In this document: one piece after another, positions 8,799-18,192 of the stretch
Numbering within the stretch: the first letter of the stretch is position 1
Layout: each line of letters opens with the position of its first letter
NCBI RefSeq assembly: GCF_900683735.1
Contig: NZ_LR215979.1
Coordinates: 1,612,001-1,676,000 of the forward strand
Reading direction: 5' to 3'
Origin: Fusobacterium ulcerans ATCC 49185
GTDB taxonomy: Bacteria; Fusobacteriota; Fusobacteriia; Fusobacteriales; Fusobacteriaceae
DNA length: 64,000 nt
The notes under the pieces: model-generated
Seen by the model: the letters and a program-made list of their open reading frames with translations, nothing else
Told to the model about the DNA's origin: nothing
Databases searched by the model: none
Position numbers and translations under genes: made by a program

Positions 8799-9659
8799 CT
8801 ATTCCTTACCCAGTTCTTTAAATCCTTCTCCTAAAACTTCTGATACATCTGTTATTGTAAGAAAAGCTTCAGGATCTGTATCTCTTACTATTCTCTTTAA
8901 TTTTACTATCTGAAATTTACTTACAACACAATATATTATATTTAAAGAATCTCTTGTATATCCTCCTGACCCATCTATTATAGTTACTCCTCTTTCTGTT
9001 TCATCCATGAGTTTGATTCTTAATTCCTCTGATTTTTTTGAAATTATAGTCACAGCTTTTGCTTTATCAAGTCCTTCTTGTAAAAAATCTATAGTTTTAG
9101 TCAGTACCATAGCGGCTATCAAAGTATACATAAAGATTTCTTTTCCAAATAAAAATGCCACTGCTGAAAGAACCACCACATCTAAAATGAACATAGCTCT
9201 TCCTACTGATATGCCTCTATATTTTGTCATTATTCTTGCAATAACATCTGTTCCTCCAGTAGAACCTCCAGACATAAATATTATTCCCAGTCCAATTCCA
9301 CCTATAAAACCTCCATAAAGAGAAGCTAAAAGAACATCATCTGTAGCTCCGTTTAATCCTGATGTAAAATCCAGAGCAAAGGACATCATAGCTGTTCCAT
9401 AAAGAGTTTTTACTATAAAATCTTTCCCTAGTATTTTCCAACCAATTATCAATATTGGTATATTTATTATAAAATAAGTTGTTCCAACAGGAGTCTTAAA
9501 CAGATAGAAAACAATAAGAGCAATTCCTGTAACTCCCCCTTCAGCCAAATGGTTGCTTACATAAAAATAATTTACTGCAAAAGCATATAAAAAACAACCT
9601 AATGTTATAAAAAAATAATCTTTTAAAAATCTCAAAACTTTTTTTTCTATGTTACTCAC
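8799..9659 (-). CDS. YitT family membrane protein (DUF161 + DUF2179)
   Basis: This 286-residue protein has a hydrophobic N-terminal part of about five or six membrane segments to residue ~195, with glycine-rich motifs such as GGVTGIAL, GGSTGGTD and GGFIGGIGLG. A cytoplasmic DUF2179 domain follows (~205-280: ERGVTIIDGSGGY, then VVSKFQIVKLKR). This is the YitT/YvjA layout common in Firmicutes and Fusobacteria; the transported substrate is not established. It begins 7 bp after mscS and is probably cotranscribed with mscS and the WG-repeat gene. Confidence 0.88.
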   Translation of the reverse strand: MSNIEKKVLRFLKDYFFITLGCFLYAFAVNYFYVSNHLAEGGVTGIALIVFYLFKTPVGTTYFIINIPILIIGWKILGKDFIVKTLYGTAMMSFALDFTSGLNGATDDVLLASLYGGFIGGIGLGIIFMSGGSTGGTDVIARIMTKYRGISVGRAMFILDVVVLSAVAFLFGKEIFMYTLIAAMVLTKTIDFLQEGLDKAKAVTIISKKSEELRIKLMDETERGVTIIDGSGGYTRDSLNIIYCVVSKFQIVKLKRIVRDTDPEAFLTITDVSEVLGEGFKELGKE

Positions 9660-9666
9660 CCCTATT

Positions 9667-10509
9667 TTAATTTTTTAAATTCACTTCTAATTTATTGTAT
9701 GGAATTTCAATATTTTCATCATTGAAAACTTTTATAATATGTGCCATTAGTTTACTTCTCACACTATAATAGTGTTCTCTCCTTGTCCATACAATAAAAT
9801 AAATATTAACAGATGAATCTCCATAACTCATTATATTTATAAAGTTTTTTCTTTCTTTTTCCAATCCTTCAAATGTTTCACTTATATTCTTCAATACTTC
9901 CACAGCCCTATTTTGATCACATTCATAAGAAACTGGAACTACCAATTTTATTCTTCTGTAATCATTCACATCATGATTAATTACATTACTGTTTATCATA
10001 ACATTATTTGGAATTATTACTCTTTTACTGTCTAATGTATTTATATGAGTTGAAAATACATCTATTTTATATACTTCACCAAAAGCTCCATTTACTTCAA
10101 TATATTCTCCCACAGTAAAAGGTCTTGTAAATAAGATTACCACTCCTCCTGCAAAATTAGAAAGAAATCCTCTGAGCGAGATACCTACTCCAAGACCTAC
10201 TGCACTTATCATTGTTATGATAGATTGTTCCTTAAATCCAAATACAAGAAGCCCAAACAGAAAAAATATAATATATAATCCTAATTTAATAAAAGATTTG
10301 CTGAATTGTTTTGCTCCTTGATCAATCCTGTCTTTTGATACTTTATCAATATATTTTAGTACCACCCATGTAATTTTTTTTCCAATATAAATAATAAGTA
10401 AAAAAATAAGCAGTTTGACTAAAAAAATCAAAGCATCATTTAAAATAACTTTAAATATTTTTTCTCCATCGCTATTTTCTAAAGAAGTAATTACTGTAAA
10501 AAAGTTCAT
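9667..10509 (-). CDS. Small-conductance mechanosensitive channel, MscS family
   Basis: This 280-residue protein, close to E. coli MscS (286), has three N-terminal membrane helices. The pore-lining region around GVGISLRGFLSNFAGG is followed by the family signature RPFTVGEYIEVNGAFGEV and the beta-domain motif IPNNVMINSNVINH. It opens under membrane tension to release solutes during hypo-osmotic shock. It lies 40 bp after the WG-repeat gene and 7 bp before the YitT gene in the same direction, a likely small envelope operon. Confidence 0.93.
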   Translation of the reverse strand: MNFFTVITSLENSDGEKIFKVILNDALIFLVKLLIFLLIIYIGKKITWVVLKYIDKVSKDRIDQGAKQFSKSFIKLGLYIIFFLFGLLVFGFKEQSIITMISAVGLGVGISLRGFLSNFAGGVVILFTRPFTVGEYIEVNGAFGEVYKIDVFSTHINTLDSKRVIIPNNVMINSNVINHDVNDYRRIKLVVPVSYECDQNRAVEVLKNISETFEGLEKERKNFINIMSYGDSSVNIYFIVWTRREHYYSVRSKLMAHIIKVFNDENIEIPYNKLEVNLKN

Positions 10510-10549
10510 TTCAACATCTCCTTATATATTTTCCCCAAGATATTGTCTG

Positions 10550-11311
10550 TTATTTCTCTTTTATATTTTCACTCCATAAAGAAGATAACATATGTTTTAC
10601 ACTATAAAAAAATCCACTTACATTTTCTTTTATATTTCTAAAAAAACTTTTAATTACCTTTTTATTTCCATGTTTATTTATATAAAATTCTTTTCCATCT
10701 AATCTCACTAGAGCTTCTCCTTTTTGAAAAGAACTAGCACTTGAATATAGAAAATCTATAACTTTATCTCCATTTTTATTTATATATCCCCATTTACCAT
10801 TATATTTTACTGCTGCAAGTTCTTCAGAGAAGAAATTTACCTCATCATATATCATTGGTATCTGTACTTTTCCATCAAAATTCAGATATCCATAGAGAAA
10901 CTTTCTTCCATCTTTTTTATAAATTGTGATAAGATCTCTCTCAACTTCACTTTTTAACTCACTATACATCTGAGATTCCTTATCTTTATAATTATATACT
11001 CCCATATCTCCTATCCATTTTCCATCTTTAGTCATCATTCCTTCTTGATAGTTTATGTCAACAAGATATATATAATTGCTTTTTATAGCTATAAGCATAT
11101 TATTCGGCTTTGTAATAAAATTATTCTTTGAATCAATTATTCCATATAGTCCAATAGAAGCTCGATCTCCATCTATTACTCTGACTATCTTATGATTTTC
11201 CAATTTTCTTTTTATAGGAACTTCTTCAACAACAAAATTATCTATTTTGATAAAATCTCCTCCAAAAAGTGTTGTTGTTATCATTATCAAAGCAATAAGT
11301 AATTTAATCAT
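10550..11311 (-). CDS. Exported WG-repeat protein
   Basis: This 253-residue protein has an N-terminal signal peptide (short Lys tract, hydrophobic LLIALIMITTTLF, then GGD). The middle holds WG-type repeats: KYNGKWGYINKNGDKVID near 165-185, and weaker copies before and after it. WG repeats form beta-propeller-like or beta-rich folds of unknown specific function. It should be periplasmic or on the outer surface. It is probably the first gene of the WG-mscS-YitT unit; a GGGGGG-containing ribosome site precedes ATG 11311. Confidence 0.75.
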   Translation of the reverse strand: MIKLLIALIMITTTLFGGDFIKIDNFVVEEVPIKRKLENHKIVRVIDGDRASIGLYGIIDSKNNFITKPNNMLIAIKSNYIYLVDINYQEGMMTKDGKWIGDMGVYNYKDKESQMYSELKSEVERDLITIYKKDGRKFLYGYLNFDGKVQIPMIYDEVNFFSEELAAVKYNGKWGYINKNGDKVIDFLYSSASSFQKGEALVRLDGKEFYINKHGNKKVIKSFFRNIKENVSGFFYSVKHMLSSLWSENIKEK

Positions 11312-11372
11312 AATCTTACCCCCCTGTTTAGAAGTGTTCTGCCCTATAATATATTATAACTCTTATTTTCAG

Positions 11373-11412
11373 AAAAAAAAAGGGGCAATTAAAGTTTATT
11401 TTTAATCACCCC
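11373..11412 (-). terminator. Rho-independent terminator of the decarboxylase-arginase gene
   Basis: GGGG-start arm 11382-11393 pairs with 11401-11412 (two imperfect positions). On the minus strand a run of nine T follows. It lies 18 bp beyond the stop codon at 11430. Confidence 0.85.
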
Positions 11413-11429
11413 GTAAATTTACCAAATTA

Positions 11430-13778
11430 TTAGTCTGGATTTATTACATATTCAGTTAATTCATTTACAAATTTCAATGTTTTATCATTTTTATCATTTA
11501 CTGGATTAAATTCTACTATATCAACTGATGTTACAAAGTAGTTTTTAAACAAGTATTTAAATGTTTGGAATATTTCATCTGTAGTGAAACCATTTCTTAC
11601 TGGTGTACTTACCCCTGGAGCCATTTCAGGATTTACAGAGTCTACATCAAAACTTATATGAAGATTATCTATTTTCAAGTAATCTTTTATCTCTTCAAGA
11701 ATATTTTCTAATCCTTTTTGAAGAACTTCATCATGATATATAACTTTTACTCCAAGTTGATCTATTATCTCTCTTTCTTTGAAGTCCAAATCTCTAGCAC
11801 CAAGTATAACTACATTTTTGCTGTCAATTTTAGCTCCTTCATAGAAACAGTTTACTAAATCTCTATCCCCTGCTCCTTGTAAAAGTGCAAGAGGCATTCC
11901 ATGAATATTTCCTGTGATAGTTGATTCATCAGTATTCATATCTCCATGGGCATCTATCCATATTACTCCTATTTCTTTTTCTAATGATACTCCAGATATA
12001 CTTCCAAGCGCTATAGAGTGATCTCCCCCTATTACTATCGGTCTATATCCATCTCTTACTGCTTCATTTACTGAAGCTGCAAGTCTTTCACAAGTGTTAA
12101 GAATAGTATTTTTATATTTTAGATTCCATTCATTGAAATTTTCTTTTTGTTTTTCAACTTCTATGATTTCCATTTCATCAAATGTATCTGGATAGTATTC
12201 ACAAAGAGTATCTGGTCCAAATTCAATTCCAGCTTTGTTTGCTCCAAGATTCATTGGAACTCCAAACATCATGCTCTTCATTTTTTCTGTATATAAGTAA
12301 ATAGCATCTTCTTCTTCGATTACATTGATATTTATAAGTTCAGGGTCAGCCATTCCTTGTATATGAAGTTTAGCTTCTTTTAATTCTTTTATATAGTCAA
12401 TTATTTCTTCTGTGATTCTTTCTCCTGGAGTGATAATAGGGATTCCAGGTGGATAGGCCATTATCATTTCTCCACAGATTTTTCCAGCACTTTCTTCAAA
12501 AAGTATAGTGTTTTTATCACTGTAGAAAGCTTCCCTTGGTATCAGTACTTGCTCTGGAACAGCAGGCATTTTTATAAAGTTTCTTTTTACCTTTGTAACT
12601 TTTCCATAGAATCTTTCACTTATTGATTTCAAAGCAGCTATAAATTTATCTATACTTTCATCTGTATCTCCAATAGTAATAAGTCCTAATACATTGTAGA
12701 AGTCAGAAAGTTCTACTTGTATATTATAATCATCTACAAGAAGAGTTTCTAACTCAAATCCTGTAAGTCCTAATTCTTTTGCTGTAACAGTTACTTTAGT
12801 AGGATCAAAAGCAAAAATTCCTTCTCTTCCTACTATTTCATCACCAAAGCAGAACATTCCAGGTATTCTATTTACTTCATTTCTGAATCTTTTAGCAAGT
12901 TTTATAGTTCTGTCTAAAAGCTCATACCCTTCTATTGCTATTTGTCTTCTAGCACAATCTAATGACGCCATAAGTGGATATGAAGGTGATGTTGTATGTA
13001 AAAGACTTAGTATTTGCTGTACTCTATTTGTATCAATTCTATCTGAATTTACATGTAAAAGTGACATTTGAGTCATTGCACCAATTATTTTATGCGTACT
13101 TTGAGTACAAATATCTGCTCCTGCATCTACTGCTGATAAAGGAAGTTCATCATGGAAATGAAGATGTGGCCCATGTGCTTCATCTACTATAAGAGGTATA
13201 TCATAGCTATGAACTATGTCAGCTATTTTCTTTATATCAGTAGCTACTCCATAATATGTAGGATTTATAATTAATACTGCTTTTATATCTGGATGCTGTT
13301 TCAGCATATTTTCTACAGTTTGGGGTCTGACACCATGGGCTATTCCTAACTCCTCATCAACCTCTGGATTCATATAAATTGGTTCAGAACCACTTAATAT
13401 GATACCAGCAGAAACTGATTTATGTACATTTCTTGGTACTAATATCTTATCTCCAGCTTTCATTACAGACATAATCATTGCTTGAATAGCACCAGAAGTT
13501 CCATTCACTGCAAAAAAGCTTTTCTTAACACCATAAGCATCTGCTGCTAATTCCTGAGCTTCTTTTATACAGCTTTTCGGCTGATGTAGTCCATCTACCA
13601 TTTTAAAAATAGTTACATCTATGGAGAAAGGTCCATTCCCCATGAAATCATAAAATTCTTTGTCTACTCCTTTTCCTCTCTTGTGACCAGGCACATGAAA
13701 TGGAAGAATATCCCTTCCAACATATTCATCTTTCAACACAGAGAATAGTGGAGTCTTATTTTGGTCTAGCTTTGACAT
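11430..13778 (-). CDS. Fusion protein: Orn/Lys/Arg decarboxylase (PLP) + arginase-family ureohydrolase
   Basis: The 782-residue chain joins two enzymes. Residues 1-490 are a fold-type I PLP decarboxylase of the short SpeA/YaaO class: FHVPGHKRG (27-35), NGTSGA, DEAHG (199-203), and STHK with Lys230 as the PLP lysine. Residues 500-782 are a ureohydrolase with all six Mn ligands: His587 (GGDHS), Asp609/His611/Asp613 (DAHGD) and Asp711/Asp713 (DVDSV). FGVPMNLG and GNIHGMPLA look more like arginase (RocF) than agmatinase. Two routes would fit: arginase then ornithine decarboxylation, or arginine decarboxylation then agmatine hydrolysis. Both give putrescine, urea and CO2. The frame is unbroken, with an AAAGGAGG site before ATG 13778. 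It is monocistronic, with its own terminator. Confidence 0.92.
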   Translation of the reverse strand: MSKLDQNKTPLFSVLKDEYVGRDILPFHVPGHKRGKGVDKEFYDFMGNGPFSIDVTIFKMVDGLHQPKSCIKEAQELAADAYGVKKSFFAVNGTSGAIQAMIMSVMKAGDKILVPRNVHKSVSAGIILSGSEPIYMNPEVDEELGIAHGVRPQTVENMLKQHPDIKAVLIINPTYYGVATDIKKIADIVHSYDIPLIVDEAHGPHLHFHDELPLSAVDAGADICTQSTHKIIGAMTQMSLLHVNSDRIDTNRVQQILSLLHTTSPSYPLMASLDCARRQIAIEGYELLDRTIKLAKRFRNEVNRIPGMFCFGDEIVGREGIFAFDPTKVTVTAKELGLTGFELETLLVDDYNIQVELSDFYNVLGLITIGDTDESIDKFIAALKSISERFYGKVTKVKRNFIKMPAVPEQVLIPREAFYSDKNTILFEESAGKICGEMIMAYPPGIPIITPGERITEEIIDYIKELKEAKLHIQGMADPELININVIEEEDAIYLYTEKMKSMMFGVPMNLGANKAGIEFGPDTLCEYYPDTFDEMEIIEVEKQKENFNEWNLKYKNTILNTCERLAASVNEAVRDGYRPIVIGGDHSIALGSISGVSLEKEIGVIWIDAHGDMNTDESTITGNIHGMPLALLQGAGDRDLVNCFYEGAKIDSKNVVILGARDLDFKEREIIDQLGVKVIYHDEVLQKGLENILEEIKDYLKIDNLHISFDVDSVNPEMAPGVSTPVRNGFTTDEIFQTFKYLFKNYFVTSVDIVEFNPVNDKNDKTLKFVNELTEYVINPD

Positions 13779-13932
13779 CTTACCTCCTTTAGTAATTTTT
13801 TTGTTATAGATATTTATTTCTTTTTATAATATAATGTTGAAAATAACATATTTATATAAAAAGTTAAATACGATGTATTGTAAAGCTTTTTATCTAATTA
13901 GTCAATAAAATTTATTTTTTTAGGAGAAAATT

Positions 13933-14520
13933 ATGAAAAATATACTCTTACTCATTTCACAAGGTGTTGAAATTCTTGAAGTATCTCCATTTATCGACGT
14001 TTTTGGCTGGAATATGGTTGTAGGAAAAAAGGACACTCTTGTTACCACTTGCAGCTTCCATAATATAATCAATTGTACATGGAATATTAGTATTTTACCA
14101 GAAATAAATTTAAAAAATACAAAATTAAATTTAGGAATATACGATGCTTTAGTAATCCCTGGCGGATTTGGTAAAGCAGGTTTTTTCAATGACATGAAAA
14201 ATGAAGAGTTTCATAATATTATTCAAAATTTTCATAGTCAAAATAAAATAATACTTGGTGTATGCACTGGAGTCATTCCACTAGGAGAAAGTGGTATTCT
14301 TAAAAATAGAAAAGCTACTACTTATCTTTTAGATAATGAAAGATATTTCAGACAGCTTTCAAATTATGGAGCAATCCCTGTAAGAGAAGAAATTGTAATT
14401 GATGGCAATATAATTACATCTTCTGCTCCTAAAAATGCTTTGGAAACAGCATTTATTTTACTTGAAAAATTAACTTCCAAAGAGAATATGGAAAATGTAA
14501 AATACAACATGGGATTTTAA
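13933..14520 (+). CDS. DJ-1/PfpI family protein
   Basis: This 195-residue member of the DJ-1/PfpI (class I glutamine-amidotransferase-like) family starts with a beta-strand, then GVEILEVSPFIDVF, which supplies the conserved Glu, then LVIPGGFG (73-80). The nucleophile elbow is GVCTGV with Cys111. Family members include deglycase, chaperone and protease-like activities; the specific role cannot be assigned. It is divergent from the decarboxylase-arginase gene, and 'TTTAGGAG' precedes ATG 13933. A weak A/T hairpin at 14552-14581 may terminate it. Confidence 0.88.
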   Translation: MKNILLLISQGVEILEVSPFIDVFGWNMVVGKKDTLVTTCSFHNIINCTWNISILPEINLKNTKLNLGIYDALVIPGGFGKAGFFNDMKNEEFHNIIQNFHSQNKIILGVCTGVIPLGESGILKNRKATTYLLDNERYFRQLSNYGAIPVREEIVIDGNIITSSAPKNALETAFILLEKLTSKENMENVKYNMGF

Positions 14521-14551
14521 ATGTTCCAATACTTGTAACCTACCAAATTAT

Positions 14552-14581
14552 AAATAGAAATCCTTTAAATATTTTCTATTT
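14552..14581 (+). terminator. Weak possible terminator after PfpI gene
   Basis: AAATAGAAA (14552-14560) pairs with TTTCTATTT (14573-14581), followed by TTAATAT. The stem is almost all A/T and the T run is short, so support is limited. Confidence 0.3.
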
Positions 14582-14735
14582 TAATATATTTTTCTTTTAT
14601 TTTTGGTTCTAATACTATTCTGTTCTATATTATTTTATTATTTTAAAAAAAGTTGATGAAATTTATTAGAAATTATGGTATTCTTATTTATATGAAGATT
14701 TTTAGAAAAAACTATTTTAAAGAGGTGAATTTTTT

Positions 14736-15221
14736 ATGAAAATTGCTGAAAGCAATGTAGTAACATTAGAATTTAAAGTTTATGATAACGATACAAATGA
14801 ACTTTTAGAGGATACAAAAGAAGTTGGACCATTTTTCTATATCCATGGATTAGGAAATTTTGTCCCAAAAATTGAAGAAACTTTAGAAGGGCAAGAAAAA
14901 GGATTTAAAACTATTATGACTCTTACTCCTGAAGAAGGATATGGAGAATATGATCCAGATCTTGTTGAAGAAATGGCTAAAGCTGATTTTGAAGAATTTG
15001 AAGATATTTATGAAGGACTTGAATTCATTGCTGATATGGATGATGGAACTGAACAGCAATATGTTATTACTGCTATTGAAGATGATATTGTAACTGCTGA
15101 TGGAAACCATCCATTTGCTGGAAAAAATATCAGATTTGAAGTTGAAGTAACTGGTGTAAGAGAAGCTACTGAAAAAGAATTAGAACATGGACACCCTCAC
15201 TTTGAAGGTTTTGAAGACTAA
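14736..15221 (+). CDS. slyD: FKBP-type peptidyl-prolyl isomerase, SlyD-like
   Basis: This 161-residue SlyD-type isomerase has an N-terminal FKBP half (VVTLEFKVYD, then YIHGLGNFVPKIEETLEG). An insert-in-flap chaperone domain follows at ~65-125. Then come NHPFAGKNIRFEVEVTGVREATEKELEHGH, characteristic of SlyD, and a short His/acid tail. It catalyses prolyl isomerisation and assists folding in the cytoplasm. The long metal-binding tail of E. coli SlyD is absent; the tail here is only HGHPHFEGFED. An AGAGGTG ribosome site precedes ATG 14736, and a strong terminator follows. Confidence 0.92.
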   Translation: MKIAESNVVTLEFKVYDNDTNELLEDTKEVGPFFYIHGLGNFVPKIEETLEGQEKGFKTIMTLTPEEGYGEYDPDLVEEMAKADFEEFEDIYEGLEFIADMDDGTEQQYVITAIEDDIVTADGNHPFAGKNIRFEVEVTGVREATEKELEHGHPHFEGFED

Positions 15222-15235
15222 TCAATAGCAATACC

Positions 15236-15280
15236 ACAGGCTGACTAAAAGTGAGATTTTTGCCAGCCTGTTCTTTTGTA
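15236..15280 (+). terminator. Rho-independent terminator of slyD
   Basis: ACAGGCTG (15236-15243) pairs with CAGCCTGT (15264-15271). An inner AAAA/TTTT pairing extends the stem, and TTCTTTTG follows. Confidence 0.82.
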
Positions 15281-15313
15281 CTTTAATTTTAAAAATTTGG
15301 AGGCGTAATAATT

Positions 15314-15745
15314 ATGAAAATTGCTTTAGGTGCAGATCATGGTGGATTTGAGCTAAAAGAAAAAGTAAAAACACATCTTATAAAAAAAGGATATGAAGTA
15401 TTGGATCTTGGAACTAATTCAACTGACTCTGTAGATTATCCTGAATTTGGTCATACAGTAGGTCATGCTGTTGTTGATAAAAAAGCTGAATTTGGAATAG
15501 TTGTTTGTGGAACTGGAATAGGTATCTCTATTGCTGCCAACAAAGTTCCTGGTGTGAGAGCAGCTCTTTGCACTAATACTACTATGGCAAGATTGACTAG
15601 AGAACATAATAATGCTAATATTCTTGCAATGGGTGGCAGAATTGTTGGAGATGTTCTTGCTCTTGAAATGGTAGATATTTTCCTTACTACTGAATTTCAA
15701 GGTGGAAGACATGAGAATAGAATCAATAAAATAGAAAATATTTAA
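15314..15745 (+). CDS. rpiB: Ribose-5-phosphate isomerase B
   Basis: The 143-residue length fits RpiB/LacAB. Signatures are GADHGG (Asp8, His9), VVCGTGIGISIAANK with catalytic Cys65, and TREHNNANILAMGGR with His99. It interconverts ribose 5-phosphate and ribulose 5-phosphate in the pentose-phosphate pathway; some members act on allose 6-phosphate. A TGGAGG site precedes ATG 15314. The HIT-family gene follows after 41 bp and is probably cotranscribed. Confidence 0.93.
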   Translation: MKIALGADHGGFELKEKVKTHLIKKGYEVLDLGTNSTDSVDYPEFGHTVGHAVVDKKAEFGIVVCGTGIGISIAANKVPGVRAALCTNTTMARLTREHNNANILAMGGRIVGDVLALEMVDIFLTTEFQGGRHENRINKIENI

Positions 15746-15786
15746 TTTAATTTTATAAGACTTATATTAAATTAGGAGATGATTTT

Positions 15787-16128
15787 ATGGCTACTCTTTT
15801 TACAAAAATAATAAATAGAGAAATTCCAGCAGCTATTGTCTATGAAACAGATAGTGTTCTAGCTTTCAAAGATATTAATCCTGCCGCACCTATACATATT
15901 TTAGTAGTACCTAAAAAAGAAATTCCTACAGTAAATGATATAGCCCCTGAAGATAAAGAAATAATAGGAGATATGTATCTGGCTATCAGTAAAATAGCTA
16001 AAGATTTAGGAATAGATGAAGAAGGTTACAGAGTTATAACTAACTGTAATGAATATGGTGGTCAGGAAGTGTTCCATCTTCATTTCCATCTTCTTGGAGG
16101 GAAAAAATTAGGTCCTCTGCTATCATAA
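15787..16128 (+). CDS. HIT family nucleotide hydrolase (HinT-like)
   Basis: This 113-residue histidine-triad protein starts with TLFTKIINREIPAAIVYETD, the usual HinT opening, and ends with the triad FHLHFHLLGG near the C-terminus. Hint proteins hydrolyse phosphoramidates such as AMP-lysine. It lies directly after rpiB, with an AGGAGATGA site. A terminator follows within 25 bp. Confidence 0.92.
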   Translation: MATLFTKIINREIPAAIVYETDSVLAFKDINPAAPIHILVVPKKEIPTVNDIAPEDKEIIGDMYLAISKIAKDLGIDEEGYRVITNCNEYGGQEVFHLHFHLLGGKKLGPLLS

Positions 16129-16150
16129 ATATTAATTCTAAATTAAAATA

Positions 16151-16183
16151 AGGCTGTTTCTATTTATGAAACAGTCTTTTTCT
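16151..16183 (+). terminator. Rho-independent terminator of rpiB-HIT unit
   Basis: AGGCTGTTTC (16151-16160) pairs with GAAACAGTCT (16168-16177), followed by TTTTTCTTTTTT. Confidence 0.88.
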
Positions 16184-16482
16184 TTTTTCAACTATCTGTT
16201 CAAAATTATAAAGATATTTCCTACTGCTAAAAATATAACCTTATATCTTTTTATTGAAAAGCTTTTTAATAATTTTCTTTATAATTATTTTTTATCCTTC
16301 AAAACTTCCTTTAATTTTCTATTCTTTTCTTATTTATTCTAAAATTTTAATATAATTATTTTCATTTTTAACTTTTTTAGAAAAATATGTATCATTTTTA
16401 TAAAAATTTATTTTCTTTTTTCGCTTAAATAACATTATGATTTTTATCAGTTTATTTTTTAAAAACTTTTTCATTTTTACAA
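16184..16482. other. AT-rich intergenic stretch
   Basis: About 300 bp of T-rich DNA lies between the HIT-gene terminator and the promoter of the first AbgT gene. No coding sequence, tRNA or convincing structured RNA was seen. Confidence 0.5.
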
Positions 16483-16511
16483 TTGACTTTATATATATTT
16501 TGTAGTAATAT
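16483..16511 (+). promoter_or_regulatory. Promoter of first AbgT gene
   Basis: TTGACT (16483-16488), a 17-bp spacer and TATAAT-like TAATAT (16506-16511). Predicted transcription start near 16518 rules out a long upstream coding extension. Confidence 0.75.
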
Positions 16512-16565
16512 TGTACAAAAGAATTTTATATGAATCAATGTATTTTACAAAAGGGGGAATTTTTA

Positions 16566-18167
16566 ATGGAATCTACTGCTAAAAAAACTGGTATTGCTGC
16601 TAAGTGTATTAAATTTATTGAAAGGGCTGGTAATAAACTGCCCCATCCTTTTATTTTATTTGGAATCTTTATTTTATTTACTCTTCTAATTTCTTTTGTT
16701 TTATCTAAATTAGGTTTTGAAGCTACATATCTTGATGAAGGTAAAAAAATTGGAGATGCTTCAAAAATGGTTACAGTAAAGGTTATAAATCTCCTTACTT
16801 TTGATAATATGAGAAAACTTATTGTTAATCTCCCAGATACTTATGTCAGATTTCCATCTTTAAAAATAGTTTTAATTGTTATGATGGCAATTGGAGTAGT
16901 TGAGGAAACTGGATTTTTCAACGTACTTATGAGAAAATACCTTTTAAAAGCTCCAAAAAGCCTTATCACAGCTGTTCTTGTATTTGTATGTGTAAACTCT
17001 AATATTATGTCAGGAGCTGGAGTAATTCTTGCATTTACTATTGGAGGAGTTCTTTATGCTTCAATAGGAAGAAATCCAAAGCTTGGTATTATACTTGGAT
17101 TTGCTGCCTGTAGTGGAGGTTATACTTCAAATATTCTTATTTCTGGTACTGATGCTCTTCTTGCTGGAATTACAGAACAGGCTGCTTCAAGTGTAGGAGT
17201 AAATATTACAATTACACCCCTTTGTAATTATTATTTCATGGCTGTTTCTACAATTTTTCTAACTTTGACACTTACATGGGTTACAGAAAAATTTATGGTA
17301 AAAATAACTGGAGGAGAAAATTTCGGTCTTGGAGATACTGAAGCTCTTGATCAGTATAAGCTTACTGCAGATGAAGAAAAAGGATTAAAATATTCATTTT
17401 ATGGATTTCTAGTTTTTGCAGTAATAATGGCTGCCCTTACTTTTCCAGCAAATGCTTTTTTTAAAAATGATAAAGGAGCTTTTTTGCCTAACTCCCCATT
17501 ACTTTCTTCTCTTGTTCCAATAATATTCTTCCTCTTTGTTTCAGTTGGAATTGGATTTGGAATTGGAGTTAAGAAAATAACATCTTCAAGAGATGTTCCT
17601 AAATATCTTCAAAAAGGAGTTGCAAAAGCAGTTCCATTGTTAGTTACAATTTTAAGTTCATCATTATTTATTGAACTTCTAAATAGAAGTAATATTTTTA
17701 AAATTATGGCTATAAAAGGTTCATTTATATTAAAAAATGCTAATGTAGGTCCTCTTCCATTACTTATATTGGTAGCTACTATTACTGCCTTTATAAATCC
17801 TTTTATGGTATCAGGTTCTACTAAATGGGTACTTCTATCTCCTATGATAGTTCCAATGCTTGCATTTTTAAATATTTCTCCTGCTTTTGCTCAGCTTGCA
17901 TTCAGAATAGGAGATTCTGCAACTAATATAATTTCACCATTGAGATCTGACATCCCTGTTATTTTAGGATTAATGGCTCAATATGATGAAGAAAGAAGAA
18001 AAAGAGGAATTACAGTTTCAAAAGAAGAAGAAGCAGGATTTGGTACAATCTTCTCTCTTACTCTTCCTTATTCAATAGTTATTTTTGTTACACTGGTAGG
18101 ATTAATGATAATCTGGTATTTCTTAGGACTGCCTATTGGACCTGGAGAATACCTATTCATAAAATAA
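16566..18167 (+). CDS. AbgT family transporter (module 1)
   Basis: This 533-residue AbgT-family membrane protein has about 10-12 hydrophobic segments. The opening FIERAGNKLPHPFILFGIFIL and the late motif FRIGDSATNIISPLRSDIPVILGL are both family hallmarks. E. coli AbgT imports p-aminobenzoyl-glutamate; some members export sulfonamides. ATG 16566 is chosen because AAAGGGGGAA stands nine bases upstream and paralogues start the same way; an in-frame ATG at 16530 lies about 12 bases from the predicted transcript start without a ribosome site. A metal-dependent amidohydrolase gene follows after 25 bp. The pair resembles the two downstream AbgT-M20 pairs in layout. Confidence 0.93.
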   Translation: MESTAKKTGIAAKCIKFIERAGNKLPHPFILFGIFILFTLLISFVLSKLGFEATYLDEGKKIGDASKMVTVKVINLLTFDNMRKLIVNLPDTYVRFPSLKIVLIVMMAIGVVEETGFFNVLMRKYLLKAPKSLITAVLVFVCVNSNIMSGAGVILAFTIGGVLYASIGRNPKLGIILGFAACSGGYTSNILISGTDALLAGITEQAASSVGVNITITPLCNYYFMAVSTIFLTLTLTWVTEKFMVKITGGENFGLGDTEALDQYKLTADEEKGLKYSFYGFLVFAVIMAALTFPANAFFKNDKGAFLPNSPLLSSLVPIIFFLFVSVGIGFGIGVKKITSSRDVPKYLQKGVAKAVPLLVTILSSSLFIELLNRSNIFKIMAIKGSFILKNANVGPLPLLILVATITAFINPFMVSGSTKWVLLSPMIVPMLAFLNISPAFAQLAFRIGDSATNIISPLRSDIPVILGLMAQYDEERRKRGITVSKEEEAGFGTIFSLTLPYSIVIFVTLVGLMIIWYFLGLPIGPGEYLFIK

Positions 18168-18192
18168 AATTTAAATTAAATGGAGGTATAAA

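Noticed and set aside
13920-14195. Minus-strand frame opposite the PfpI gene
   Set aside because: No ribosome site or family similarity; the DJ-1/PfpI motifs on the plus strand explain the region.
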